Of a stretch of DNA of 64,000 nucleotides, positions 34,284-46,630 are shown piece after piece. This DNA comes from Pomphorhynchus laevis (Eukaryota; Acanthocephala; Palaeacanthocephala; Echinorhynchida; Pomphorhynchidae). The notes under the pieces were generated by a model that was given only the letters and a program-made list of their open reading frames with translations, was not told the origin of the DNA and ran no database searches. A program made the position numbers and the translations under genes. Numbering within the stretch: the stretch's first letter is position 1; each line of letters begins with the position of its first letter. Location: contig WNNJ02000726.1 of NCBI GenBank assembly GCA_012934845.2, positions 186,001 through 250,000 of the forward strand. The letters are read 5' to 3'.

Positions 34284-35230
34284 ATATTTTTGCATGAGCA
34301 TTCATACAAACCATAAAATTTAAAATATAATACATTAAATAATGAAATTTTAAGAATTGCAACAAGATATTGGCTTTCTTCAAAATCATTTAAATAATTT
34401 AATAGATGGATATTTTAAACTAGGTTACTATAAAAATAACATCAAGCAGAAAATAGTAAAATATATAAATTAACACAATAATATTAAAAATAAATTTAAA
34501 ATCATTAGCGGAAAATTTTTATGAACGAATAATAAATTATATACTTTGTATTAGAATATAATACTAGATAATCAAATTTCATCAAAGGAAATACGTCATT
34601 AGCACGTGTTTGACCCAACTGCTATGTTGGATCGAGACTTGGGGCCGAAGCATGGTAGCATAGCAGTTCCTCTTGATTACATATAATCCTTATTCTGATA
34701 CAACGTCTGTTATTTATTATTCAATTCACAAAAGTTAATTTTTATTTTAAATTCAATTTTGAGCGTTTATTGGTGTCAAAAGTAACAACTGTTAAAAGTA
34801 GTAACCTATAATCCTTATTCTGATACAACGTCTGTTATTTATTAGTAAATTCGTAAAAATGACGTTTATTTTGAATTTCAATTTTTTATTTTAACTTGAT
34901 TTAAATTATAAAAATCTTAAAACAATTATTAATTTTATTATTTAATTATTAAATTTTGATTTAGCATTATTATTGTTTTGTTTATTTTATAATTATACTA
35001 AATATGTAGACTCAGTTAGCTAATTTAATATTAAAACTTGTACAAAATATAGTAAATTATATAAATCAACACAATAATATAAAAAAAATAAATTTAAACT
35101 CTTGAGCTGAAATTTTTTTATTGAAGGTATATAAGATAATCTGTATTAGAATAAGATATTTTGATTTAGCATTATTATTGTTTTGATTATTTTATAATTA
35201 TATTAAATACGTAAACTCAGTTAGCTGATT
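34284..35230 (+). repeat. Penelope fragment and tail, right of LINE-C
   Basis: The RT 3' end resumes after the LINE (attcatacaaacc, 34300-34520). A tail block follows at about 34580-34690 with a decayed core (GAAGC, TTGATTA), then repeated 3' regions with two GTAGACTCAGTTAGCT-type ends (near 35007 and 35210). Confidence 0.75.
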
Positions 35231-35282
35231 TGAATTATTTGAGGAACCAAGAAAATGCCGTTTTTTCGTAGATTGAAAACAA

Positions 35283-35470
35283 AAATATAAATAATTACTG
35301 GAGCTGGATCAAAGAAAGGAGGAACATTTTATTTGATATTTCGCTAACTTCTGTTAGCACTTCAAAAAATTACTCTTCTTCAGTAAATTTCTGAAAATGC
35401 TAACAGAGCTTAGCGAAAAATCAATAAAAAAATTTCCCTTTTTATTTGATACAGCTCCAGTAATTATTTA
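35283..35470. mobile_element. foldback/MITE copy M5
   Basis: The ends taattactggagctggatca and its complement gctccagtaattattt enclose arms with tgatatttcgctaacttctg / cagagcttagcgaaaaatca. The loop is about 35 bases. It lies just upstream of AASDHPPT exon 1. Confidence 0.8.
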
Positions 35471-35517
35471 CAAATGAAATTATTTTTTTAATCCTGATAT
35501 TGCTAAAATATTAATTT

Positions 35518-35532
35518 GATTTTTACTTTTAG
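35518..35532 (+). promoter_or_regulatory. 3' splice-site-like sequence abutting AASDHPPT ATG
   Basis: gatttttacttttag ends immediately before ATG at 35533. It may be a trans-splice acceptor or the end of a 5' UTR intron. Confidence 0.45.
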
Positions 35533-35838
35533 ATGTACAAAAATCATATTTTGAAATATGCTTTAAATTTGAACGGATGGAGTCCGTCCCAATCGGATAT
35601 ATCAGCAATATGTGCATCTATAAGTAATGATGAGCAAGTAACTGCATTTAGATTCTCAAATAAGCTCGATTGTTTGCGTTCACTGGTTTGTAAATGTCTA
35701 ACACGAATAATGAGCGTTAAGCTCTTAAAATCAATGAAAGAATGCACTGCCGATGAAGCTACAATTTCAAATAATTTGAGAATTGTATGCAAGCCTAATC
35801 AAAAAACGACAGTTTTTTCTGAGTATTTGAAAATACAG
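35533..35838 (+). CDS. AASDHPPT: 4'-phosphopantetheinyl transferase (AASDHPPT), exon 1
   Basis: It encodes the 102-residue N-terminal half of an Sfp-type phosphopantetheinyl transferase. KYALNLNGWSPSQSD, then SNDEQVTAFRFSNKLDCLRS and KCLTRIM, follow the eukaryotic AASDHPPT pattern (Trp-containing start, E-K-x-R-I-x-x-F, K-D-A-x-x-x-x-x-G-R-L-L). The exon ends AAATACAG|GTCTAC in phase 0 at 35838. The matching phase-0 acceptor is at 47603, 11.8 kb downstream. Similarity is modest and the gene is diverged. The assignment rests on position-by-position correspondence plus the well-conserved second exon. The frame otherwise runs to a stop at 35877, 13 codons into the intron. Confidence 0.75.
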
Positions 35839-36539
35839 GTCTACCATTTATGTGAACTCTGTAATATTGTATACTAGTAAACTTGTCAACATATCACATC
35901 CTCCGAAATAATACATATTTACACAAGATATCTTTTATTTACTAATACAATACACTAAAATTTTTCCCGACCCAGGCATTCCTATCAAGTAATACGTATT
36001 GTATATAAAGAAATTTTAATCCACATTTGTTAGTTCAAAATTGTACACGAACCCAAATTAGTTTCAGATAAAAAGCAACCTTGGCTTTTTAAACAAAATA
36101 AAAAGGCATTTTATAGCATTAAATTTAATATTCGAATAAATTTTAACTAAATATAACATCCAACCAAATTTTATAACGAATCGTTTTTCAATTTATATTT
36201 TAAAGAAGTATTCATCTTTCAATTTGACTGCGATTACTGTTGAATTGAAATATATTTAAAATTGAAAATATTTAATATTTAATATTGAAATATTAAATAA
36301 TGATTTTTTTAATGATTTTTTTCTTAAATTAATTTTTTGTGAGCGGTCAAAACAAACTTATGGCTATGACCTGTAGTAATAATAATCTGAGAATTGTTTA
36401 TTAACGGGCACTGCCGTCTTTCGACGATGTCCAAAAAAGAACACAAATATATAAATAGTTACAAGAAAAGTTTTGTCAGTTTTATTGACGATATTCTGAA
36501 GTAGATTTACCTAAGTCGTCAATAGATTGCAGAGAAAGT

Positions 36540-38390
36540 GTTGAGCCCACAGGGCAAGTGAACACATGCAGGGTCGATTTTCATGGTTGCTTACATAAAT
36601 TGCAAAGGCATTCATCTCCACGTTCATGACAAGGGATTGTAATTCGGCATAATTTATTATGGTATCCATGTATAGAGGCTCTTATAATAAATGGTCTCTT
36701 CGCATTCTTTTCAGATCGCCATGAAGTCTGTGTCATTGCCGGAGTAAGAGACAACTTTGCATCAAGTGTGGATATATTTGCATTCCAACCAACTAAGTGA
36801 TCGATGAAGCATTGGGTATTTGGAAGGTTGAATTTCTCTAATAATTCCACAGACAGATGTCGTTCACCAGTGATAAAAGACACTGCAGATGAGTGACAAC
36901 GTTGCGAAATACCCAGAATCTTCTTAATAAAGATCCATTTTTCCCGATCAATTTGTGCAAAGTTCTTGACTTTCAAATCTGACCAAAACGACAATAAGGC
37001 ATATGAAATGATCGGTGCAAACATAATTGGGAAGAAGTTTAAATTACCAGAAAACGATAACTTGGCAACACTTGGAGCCAAACACAGTGACGTTACCATC
37101 TTATCCATTTGACGATCTAGGTGAGCTACAAATGACAAACGACTAGATCACGTGACTCCAAGATATCTATACGTATTACAGAACTGAAGTGGTATATCAC
37201 CGAAAAATAACTGATCTGTACGAGCCATACGTCCTCCACGGCGAAATTTCACTATCTTAGTTTTTGCTAGATTTACTGTTAAAATGTTTTCTTCGCAATA
37301 GCAAGTTAGTGCGCTGAGAGCTTTTTAGCCAATCTCGCAGGATGCAGTAATGATTAAGAGATCATCGGCATACATGATAATATGTAGATCTCGAGATACT
37401 TTATATGTATGGTTTAAAAGATCTCCCATGAATAAAGAAAAGACTACGGGGCTTAGTAGATCTCCTTTAGGAACACCCACCAATTGAGTTTTCACATTTG
37501 ATAGAGTTACACCATTAGAAATACGTATGTAATTCAGACTTAAAAGCTTAGTTATCATATTGAGTATTGGGCCGTGCATAAGAAAATAATTGCGAAGCTT
37601 GTGCAAGAGAAGATATCTGTGGACAGTGTCAAATGCTTTATGGAAGTCAACAAAGATACCGTACGCATGTTCATATGATGTTATCAAGGTATTAATAATG
37701 TATGTTACTATCTTTAGGGCCGTAATAGTTGAACGCATTGGGCGAAATCCATCTTGTGAGTCTGGAAGCACTAGTTCTCCAAAAGATATTAAACGACGTG
37801 TCAGCAGAGTAGAAAAGTATTTGTAAGTATGATTACTTATTGCAATCCCACGATAAGAATTCGGATTTTCTCGAGAACCTGTTTTTTTGTACAGCATCTT
37901 TAGAACAGATACTTTCCATGAAGCCGGAAACTCGCTGCCCATAAACAGTGAATTAAACAAAGACGTCAAATAATCACCAAGTAGGTGGAATGTCGCTTTT
38001 AAATGCTCAATAGAAACATTATCCGATTCAACTGCTTTATGATTTGACAAGTGCCTGATACAAGTTTCGAATTCGCATTTAGTAAACGGATCATTCAATA
38101 TCGATACAAAGTCATTATTATGATGTATGTAGGTGTACTGGGTAAATGTAAGGCACTTCCCACCATAATTCGAAAACAGTGTGAAAATAAGATTCCCATG
38201 TTTGTATTGGTATAGCGGCAACCAGTTGTAACTTACCACGGTTAGGATTAAGCTTCCATGGAAATTTTTCCGCAGTCTTAATCCGATAATTCTCTTGTCT
38301 AGAGTGAAATTCTTGAATATGTTTACGAATCCGTTTGATATAATTCGCCTTAAGTGTTGCATATTTAGCCAGATCTGTTTTATCACGCCT
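36540..38390 (-). mobile_element. LINE-D, RT and zinc-finger C-terminus
   Basis: A minus-strand non-LTR element. The long ORF 38386-37325 contains NHKAVESDNVSIEHLKATF (the KA.G.D motif region), SYRGIAISNHTYKYFSTLL, SQDGFRPMRST, GIFVDFHKAFDTVHR, LVGVPKGDLLSPVVFSLFM and the catalytic MYADDLLIITAS. After a break, 37138-36581 gives the C-terminal domain with a Cys/His cluster (CHERGDECLCNLC). It is distinct from LINE-A and -B: the RT box is YADDL and the tail has a zinc-binding motif. EN is not seen. Confidence 0.85.
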
Positions 38391-38984
38391 ATTTAGTTTT
38401 TTTATGAATTTAGACTAGTTCAGACCTTAGTTCTAAACTAGTCCAATATTTTTTTTATTTAATTTTTTTATAAAAAAAAGTCCAATAATGAATCTAATAA
38501 TGAATAGTCCAATAATAATAAATATTTAATATATAATATTTCAATATTTAATATTGAAAATATTTAATATTGAAATATTCAATATTTCAATATTAAAATA
38601 TATATTATTTAATATTGAAAATATTAAAATATTCCCAATTTTAAAACATCATCCATATCAGATAAGTCAGTGCATAAATTTTTATATTTATAATTCATAA
38701 TATTTGAAATCACTAATTTGAGAAGGAAATGTACTCAATTAGCTTAAATAATCAATGATCAAAATTGATTCGCTTATTAAAAAATTAATATTTTTAAACT
38801 TTTCGTTAAAATTTTAATATCAATTAAACCTTTAATGACATTTTGTTTCTGATGCTAGTAACAGCAGCTCGCGAAATATAGAAATAAATTAGTTTATTTA
38901 TGCTGCTTAAAAAACTTCCGAATTTGATATTTCAATAACTGTCGTTATCATCTTCAAAAAAATATATAAAAAGGGATTTTTTAC
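38391..38984. other. AT-rich spacer
   Basis: It includes a gactagttcaga...ctaaactagtc inverted repeat near 38411-38442 and a palindromic (aatatttaatattgaaatatt)n stretch at 38520-38625. No gene. Confidence 0.5.
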
Positions 38985-39215
38985 GTGGCAAATGCGTGCC
39001 GGCGCACGCTTACATAACCACCACACAAAAACAAAATTTTAAGTTGTTTCGAGAAGGTGGCTACGGAGGAGGTATGTGATTGTGATAAATGAGAGCGGCA
39101 GACGTCGAGAGGAAGCTGATTCCAGGCGAGGGGCGGCGACAAGGAAGGATCGGATACCGTAGTTGTTAGAGTAATTGGGCACGTGGAGTAAAATGGAATG
39201 AAGGGAATGCAGCTA
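38985..39215 (-). mobile_element. LINE-A 3' end
   Basis: Terminal hairpin (loop GCCG variant) and the last ~200 bases of the family. Confidence 0.8.
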
Positions 39216-39440
39216 TAGAGAAATGGGGCTATATAGGTATTATATATTATATAGGTATTATATAATCGCTATATAGTATATAGGAATTATTATATCCCTA
39301 TATAATATATATGGATATATACAGGGATTTTATATTATATGGGGATTATATATTATATTATTATATAGGGATTTTATATTATATATTATATATTATATAG
39401 GGATTATATATGAATCCATACATAATCGGGATTTATATAG
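39216..39440. repeat. TATATAGGGATTATA-type tandem repeat
   Basis: Irregular repeats of tatatagg(t/g)attatata adjoining the LINE-A end. No coding content. Confidence 0.75.
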
Positions 39441-39629
39441 AAATAAACCCCGCTTTTCCAATATGAAAGCGATTAAAAAATCAAATTTAATGGCTTTGTA
39501 TTAACAACGATTATTTTTGATTAATTCCAATTTTAAATGATGTTAATTTTACTATCACTGAAATTTTATTTGAATTATATAAATTTAATTAATAAATACT
39601 AAACCCATAATCTTCTTCCATTTCAAATA

Positions 39630-39728
39630 TATAGCTATTACAGAAACAAAGAAGCAGAAATTATCCTTTGTTTGATAAAAACTTAAATAAATGATAATTT
39701 CTGCTTCTTTGTTCATGTAATAACTATA
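39630..39728. mobile_element. 36-bp-arm inverted repeat (possible MITE)
   Basis: The arms 39630-39665 and 39693-39728 are complementary at 34 of 36 positions (tatagctattacagaaacaa... / ...ttgttcatgtaataactata), with a 27-base loop. It is not related to the M1-M6 family. Confidence 0.8.
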
Positions 39729-39899
39729 TAAATTTAATTAACTTAATTAAATTTAAATTTAATTATTTATAATTTTATTAAAATTTATAATTTTGTAGTA
39801 GGATCAATAAAACTTTTATTTATTTTTACATTGCGCTTGCCTTAATAAAAAATTTAATTAAATTTTTAATTAAATTAAAAAATTTAATTAAATCCTTTT

Positions 39900-40080
39900 T
39901 TAATAAAAAATTTAAATTATATTTTTTTCATGCATTCATGCATACCATATAATATAAAATATAATACATTAAATAATGAAATCTTAAGAATTTCAACAAT
40001 ATGTAATGATATAGGCTTTCTTCAAAATTATTTAAATAATTTAAATAAAAAAATTAAAATATTAAATAAAATTTAAAAAC
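39900..40080 (+). repeat. Penelope RT 3' fragment
   Basis: gcattcatgcataccatata and taatgatataggctttcttc match the RT end at 53700-53800. Confidence 0.75.
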
Positions 40081-40239
40081 AAAAAATAAATCGACGGCTC
40101 ATTGTGAAGGCTGCAGTCGCTTAACTCAAAGATATATCGTATATTATTTATTATTTATTTATCATACTACGTAAATTTTGCATATTCATGCAAAATCAAA
40201 TCGTTGTAGACCTTGATCATTGCTAATTTTAGGGAGTCC

Positions 40240-40495
40240 GAACGGCAAACAATGATATTCGTTCAAAGGAGGATCAGAACAGTATTCGACAACTCTTGAT
40301 TTCCTATTTGCCAACTCACAATCTGAAACTCGCTCAGGAATTCACGATGAGTCTCTCTTTCGCTTAGGAAGACCTTCAAAAGATTGTTTCGGTCGTCCTC
40401 GATTGATGAAGGTGGTTTTCTCTAATGAGGAACTTGCTAATTTGGTATTTTATTACTCTCATCATCTTAAAGGGTCTCATATCCGTTTGTCTTAA
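40240..40495 (+). pseudogene. LINE ORF1 fragment
   Basis: The plus frame lacks a start but reads SLFRLGRPSKDCFGRPRLMK, VVFSNEELANLVFYYSHHLK and a stop at 40495. The pattern R-L-G-x..R-P-R-x-x-x-V-x-F is typical of the C-terminal part of CR1-group LINE ORF1 proteins. Confidence 0.6.
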
Positions 40496-40659
40496 TGAGC
40501 GATCTTAATATGCCGCATGTTGATTGTTTGACTACACACATATGTCATGTTGTGACTTTCACTTCCGTTGTCTCATCGACTGTATAAATGAATGTTGCCT
40601 TTTTCAACTCGTAGGCAAACCAACATGATTATATGGAACTCAATCTTCACTGCTTGATG

Positions 40660-41765
40660 TATAAAAAAGGATTTATTTTAACGTGGCAAATGCGTGCCAG
40701 CGCACGCTTACATGACCACAACAAAACAAAACTGTGAATCAGGTGTCGAGAAGGTGTGAACGGAGGAGGTGTGAACGGAGGAGGTGTTTGAATGTGATAA
40801 AAGGAGGGAGCGCGGCGGACGTCGAGAGGGAGTTGATTCCAGGCGAGTGAGGCGGCGACGAGGAAGGATCGGAGACCGTAGTTGTTGGAGTAATTAGGAA
40901 CGTGGAGTAAGAGGGTATGACAGGAACGAAGCGATAGCGAGGTGGGGCGAGTATCGTCTAAGAAAGGAAGGTTGATGAACGATGGGGAGCCGACAGCGAT
41001 GAGACGAAAAGTAACGAGAAGAAGGCGGAGTTTGATGCGGATGTGGATGGTGGGCCAGGAGAGTTGGGCAAAATATGTGGATGTGTGGTCGAAGCGACGG
41101 AGACGAAAGAGCACTCGAACGGCGGTGTTGATTATTCGTTGTAGGGGTAGGATGATGGATTTTGGAGAATTGGCGAAAAGGCTAAGGCAGTAATCGATTT
41201 TAGGGAAAAGAAGCGATGAAAGAAGAGACATACAAGAACGGAAGTCGATAAGGGGGCGGATACGGCGGATGTCACGGAGAATTAAGTTAGATGAGCGGAC
41301 CTTGTCACGGACGAAGGGTTTAAGGGAAAGGTGATCATCGAAATGGAAGCCTAAGAAAGTGAGATTGTGGACTATTGGGATGATCGATGAGGCAAAATAT
41401 ACAGTGGGAGGAGATATGTTTGGTTTACGGGGAGGATCCACATTATTTTGGACTTTTCGGGGTTTAGAACGAGATGGAGATTGGAGAGACGTTTGTAGAT
41501 AGAAGAAAGACAGTTGGAGGCAGAAATGCCGATATCGTGTATGCGATGTGCGGGTGCATGAGCATAGATTAGAATGTCATCGGCATATTGCATGACCTTA
41601 AAGGAGTAAGGTTTGATAAACGGAGATAGATCGCCAAGCAGAAGAGAGAAAAGCAGGGGACCTAGGACTGAACCTTGTGGGACCCCGCAAAAAATAGGGA
41701 TGGGAGTGGAGAATGATGAATTAGAACAGACGCGAAAGGAACGGTCGGATAGATATGATGTATGT
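40660..41765 (-). mobile_element. LINE-A, 5'-truncated copy with intact RT tail
   Basis: The best preserved LINE-A 3' half. The 264-residue ORF 41441-40647 contains VHNLTFLGFHFDDHLSLKPF, FPKIDYCLSLFANSPK and ASLAWNQLPLDVRRAPSF. Upstream, the catalytic MQYADDILIYAHAP lies at about 41593-41550. It ends with the terminal hairpin near 40685 and aatc tail. Truncated at 41765, where LINE-B begins in the opposite direction. Confidence 0.88.
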
Positions 41766-43870
41766 CTTGCCTCTTCGAATAATCTGGTTACGGATATCAG
41801 ACAGGACTTTCCTATTGGTAAAAGTGATCACACAATCATTTTTGGTTGCATACGTGCTGATATCTATTCCACCTTAGTCGTTGAAGCCGCACTTAATCCA
41901 TTTAAAACAAATTTTGTTCTAGCAAACCAGTCTTGCAGAAAGTCGTATGGCCTTCTCCGTATTTTTTTACTCTGGAACAACTCTGGTGTATCCTCCGCGA
42001 AACCATCTTGTCAGTATATCGACGATCTACTCCACTGCGCATAGTTCGTTACACCCCAGTGAGTAAAAGATGGCTTGATTCTAAAGTGTGGTATGTCATA
42101 AATGAGAGGAACTTGGCATGGTCAATGTTCCGCAATAGATATTTCACTTTTGATGATTTCAAAGTAATCCGGAATCGTGGATGCTCTCATATCCGTAATA
42201 AACGGAGATTATGTGAAATGAGTACTATCCTATTCATTCGCACCAACACTTGCCGCTTCTATTCATACGTTCGACGTTCCTTATCGGCTCGATGTTAGCT
42301 TTCTTTGTTAACCGATTACAACGATCATACAACTACCGATCAAAAATGTTTTCCGAACATATTTGCTGCACACTTTGGTGGTGTGTTCTCCGATATAGTT
42401 GCTGATCCAATGATTTCCTCCGTGCAGCACCAACTAGTTTCATGCTCACCAAGTTATCATCACATAGTCAGCACTGGCTTTGTAAATAATGCTGTACAGA
42501 ACGTAAAATATACTAACTCGGCGGGGCCAGACGGAATATCATCTATTTTTCTCAAGAACGTCACATCCATTATCTGCTTCCCTCTTAGGGAGACGTATCT
42601 AAAGCCGAAAATTATCGCTTGATTAGCTTAACGTGCATCTGCAGTAAGATCATGGAACTTATCATTCTTTCTAGTATTGAACGTCATATCATAAGCGCAA
42701 ATATCATGACCACCGCACAACATGGCTTTCGATCATGTCACTCTATCACAACCAATCTTCTGTTGGATCGTAAAAGATGGTTTTCTTTGAAATCTGAGGG
42801 TGGATATATCGACATTATTTTTGTCGACCTCTTGAAAGCGTTTGACACCGTACCTCACGATAATCTTATCCGAACTCTTCGGCATTACACGTTCGATTCA
42901 TGGTTAATAGACATGATTGCAGATTACCTTCATATAAATGAGCTTCCTAATTTGATCCATTTGCCATCTCTGATATACGCTGACAACTTAAAAATATGGA
43001 ATCAAATTATTATTGAATGTTGACTCTGTTCAGTCTGATCTCAATATGATCAACTCGTGGGCACATACTAATGGGCTCAGATTAAGCGTAGCTAAGTGTG
43101 CTTATATGCATATTGGCCGACATTTCCCGCATACACAATACTATAATGGAGGAGTGATAATCCATAACATCGAAAAGTTCACTGACTTGGGTGTGTTGAC
43201 AACATCTGACCTGAAGACCACCTATCACAATGTGACTGTTGCATCCCGAGCAAGCCGTCAGCCTGACATGCTAATGGGTGTCTTCCAAAGCGTTTCCGGA
43301 CCTCTTTTTGTTAGGCTATTCAACAGCTACATACGGCATTTTCTGACATATGCATATCCTGCAGCATATCCTACTACAAAACGTGATCATAGAGTTCTTG
43401 AAAAGCCTTTGAGATGGGGTTCCAAACGTGTGCGTGGGCTATTCGCTGTCCCCTATGCAGAGCGTATGCGTAAATTGGGAGTACAGACAATCGAGTACAG
43501 CCATGTGGAGAGCAACTTGACGACGGTTTACAACATATTCTTGTCCAGTGATCATCCATGCACCGATGTTCTATATGTGCATACTCTACTTAATCTGAGA
43601 GGAATGGACGTTTTTTTTCGCGGAAATACACGTCTTTTTATCATCCGCAGTGTTTAGCAGCAGCGTGGTTCACATGTGGAACAGCCTCCCAATGGAAATT
43701 GTGATGACCACTAATCAGAGGAATTTTAAGGATCTCCTTATAAACAAGTTGAAGGACAACATGGACGCGCTATCAATTTTTCTTTGACTGTCTTTTTTGT
43801 CTTTTTTTATTTTTACCTTCTTTATATTCCCTTTTTAATATTGTGATGCCCCTGTATGAGCCTGCGCGCT
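41766..43870 (+). mobile_element. LINE-B-type copy, RT region, internally deleted
   Basis: Plus strand. The EN end, YTNSAGPDGISSIFLKNVTS (42510), LTCICSKIMELIILSSIERH, TAQHGFRSCHSITTNLLL, FVDLLKAFDTVPHDNL, then a jump from DYLHINELPNL directly to LIYADNLKIWNQI. The ..PQG.. block is missing, so the catalytic region has an internal deletion. The thumb VQSDLNMINSWAHTNGLRLS and C-terminal domain follow to about 43640. Confidence 0.82.
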
Positions 43871-43929
43871 CTTTTTGTGATTAGAAAATACATAGTTTCA
43901 GTATTTTTGGCAGAAGTTATATTACCGGA

Positions 43930-44898
43930 AATAGAATGAACAATTGCATACACGAGCGAGTATCATCATTTGGTCGGCTTCATAAATTATCCTCGTGTGA
44001 ATTCTTTAATCCTAGATGCAGCACTGTACACTACAATCAGCGTAGGTGGACCTCATCAGCAGTGAGCCTACGCCTACCTTTCGTGTTTCGGTCCTTTAAT
44101 GATCTGCTGAAATTTTCCTCTGCTGCCTTTCTGTAAAAACAAACGATACAGTTTGTAAGAAAAACATTTCCACTTGTGCAAACTGTACGTTGTTTCCGTC
44201 TTTTGTAACAAAATGACGGAGATAGCACTACAGTTGCCGGAAACAACCGACAATCTGTCTTTTGAATTTTCTTGACAGGAAACCGGAATCTGCCAGGTTA
44301 ATAGAATGAATAATTGCATACACGAGCGAGTATCATCATTTGGTCGGCTTCATAAATTATCCTCGTGTGAATTCTTTAATCCTAGATGCAGCACTGTACA
44401 CTACAATCAGCGTAGGTGGACCTCATCAGCAGTGAGCCTACGCCTACCTTTCGTGTTTCGGTCCTTTAATGATCTGCTGAAATTTTCCTCTGCTGCCTTT
44501 CTGTAAAAACAAACGATACAGTTTGTAAGAAAAACATTTCCACTTGTGCAAACTGTACGTTGTTTCCGTCTTTTGTAACAAAATGACGGAGATAGCACTA
44601 CAGTTGCCGGAAACAACCGACAATCTGTCTTTTGAATCTTCTTGACAGGAAACCGGAATCTGCCAGGTTAATAGAATGAATAATTGCATACACGAGCGAG
44701 TATCATCATTTGGTCGGCTTCATCAATTATCCTCGTGTGAATTCTTTAATCCTAGATGCAGCACTGTACACTACAATCAGCGTAGGTGGACCTCATCAGC
44801 AGTGAGCCTACGCCTACCTTTCGTGTTTCGGTCCTTTAATGATCTGCTGAAATTTTCCTCTGCTGCCTTTCTGTAAAAACAAACGATACAGTTTAAAT
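43930..44898 (+). repeat. 370-bp unit repeated 2.6 times
   Basis: Units start at about 43930, 44300 and 44670 (exact period 370), with only a few substitutions between copies. Each includes a 66-codon frame whose HYNQRRWTSSAVSLRLPFVF resembles the extreme C-terminus of LINE ORF2 proteins. The third unit is cut at cgatacagttt and continues into AT-rich DNA. Confidence 0.92.
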
Positions 44899-45300
44899 AA
44901 TAAATAATAAATAATTATATAAGATTTTTTACAATTTATATTTACATAACGTAGAATTTATTATTTTTAAGATTATTATTTATAAGATTTTATATAATTT
45001 ATATCAAGAGTAAATTTAGAATTGAAATTTAAAAAAGTCAATTTTTTATGAATTGACTAATAAATAACAGACGATGTATAAAAATAAGGATTAGAAGTCA
45101 TCATGATGAACTGCTATGCTATCAGGTTTATTATATCAAATAAATCAGAAACCATGTAAACTATGATGTAAACTATGATGCAAAGGTAAACTATGATGCG
45201 TATATGTCTCTTCTCTTCAGGTTTGACGTAACCAGGTTTTAGATAACACTTCAAACATATTTAGTGTCCGCATAGCTTAGAAAACCCTCACATAGCTTTG
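44899..45300. repeat. AT-rich DNA with reversed Penelope tail
   Basis: Minus-strand tail block at about 45045-45135 (gactaataaataacagacgatg region, catcatgatgaactgctatg). The tatgatg(t/c) repeats at 45150-45200 are minor. No gene. Confidence 0.55.
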
Positions 45301-45309
45301 AAATGGTTT

Positions 45310-46630
45310 TTAAATCTATTGGTTTTCATAGCTGTGACAACCTTCCTTTCCAATTCGCTTTTCACTCTAATCACTCCACAGAAATCGCCTGCATGAAAGT
45401 TTACAACGACTTACTAATTTCTCGATACAAGGCTCTCTATATAGTGTTATCATCTCCATCGACCTCTCCTTCGCCTTCGACATTGTCGACCACTCCGTCC
45501 TCCTTTCTCGCCTGCGTTATTATTACGGCTTTTCGTCCTCCTCCGTTGCATGGTTTGCCTCATATCTATCCGACTATTCCTTTCGCCTTCTGCTCTAATT
45601 TATCTTCCTCCCCTCCCATCCCTATTTTTTGCGGGTTCCCACAAGGTTCGGACCTAGGTCCCCTGCTTTCCTCTCTTTTGCTTGTCGATCTCTCCCGTTT
45701 ATCAAACCTTTCTCCTTTAACGTCATGCAAACGCCGATGACATCCTCATCTATGCTCATGCACCCGCACATCGAATACACGATATCGGCATTTCTGCCTC
45801 CAACTGTCTTTCTTCTATCTACAAACGTCTCTCCAATCTGCATATCGTTCTAAACCCCGACAAGTCCAAAATAATGTGGATCCTCCCCCGTAAACCAAAC
45901 ATATATTCTCCCACTGTATCTCTTGCCTCATCGATCATCCCCATAGTACACAATCTCACTTTCTTAGGCTTCCGTTTCGATGTTCGCCTTTCCCTTAAAC
46001 CCTTCGTCCGTGACAAGGTCCGCTCGTCTTACTTAATTCTCCGTGACATCCGCCGTATCCGCTCCCTTATCGACTTCCGTTCTTGTACGTTTCTTCTTTC
46101 ATCGCTTCTTTTCCCTAAAATCGATTACTGCCTTAGCCTTTTCGCACATTCTCCAAAATCCATCATCCTACTCCTACAACGCATCATCAACTCCGCCGTT
46201 CGAGTGCTCCTTTGTCTCTGTCGCTTCAACCACACATCCACATATCTTGCCCAACTCTCCTGGCCTATCATCCACATCCGCATCAAACTCAGCCTTCTTC
46301 TCGTAACCTTTCGTCTCATCGCTGTTGGCTCCCCATCGTTTATCAACCTTCCTTTCTCAGACGGCACTCGCACCACCTCGCTATCGCTGCGTTCCCGTCA
46401 TACCCTATTACTCCATGTTCTTAATTACTCCAACAACTACGGTCTCCGATCCTTCCTCGTCGCCGCCTCACTCGCCTGGAATCAACTCCCTCTCGACATC
46501 CGCCGCGCTCCCTCCTTCATCACATTCAAACACCTCCTCCGTTTACACCTCGACACATGATTTACATTTTTGTTTTGTTGTGGTCATACAAGCGTGCGCT
46601 GGCACGCATTTGACACGTTAAAATAAATCT
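45310..46630 (+). mobile_element. LINE-A, RT half
   Basis: Frameshifted RT: FQFAFHSNHSTEIACMKVYN, then in another frame the DIVDHSVLLSRL region, then PQGS-like near 45640. The intact 228-codon C-terminal frame at 45874-46560 is colinear with 41441-40647. It ends with the terminal hairpin GCGTGC-GCTG-GCACGC (46604-46619) and AAAATAAATC tail. Confidence 0.87.

Noticed and set aside
40942-41193. Arg-rich plus ORF
   Set aside because: Antisense of the intact LINE-A RT tail.
44037-44689. Minus-strand ORFs of 69-81 codons over the 370-bp repeats
   Set aside because: Repeated antisense frames without motif; identical because the DNA is duplicated.
43936-44876. Three identical 66-residue genes
   Set aside because: They are the tail of a LINE ORF2 within a 370-bp tandem triplication.
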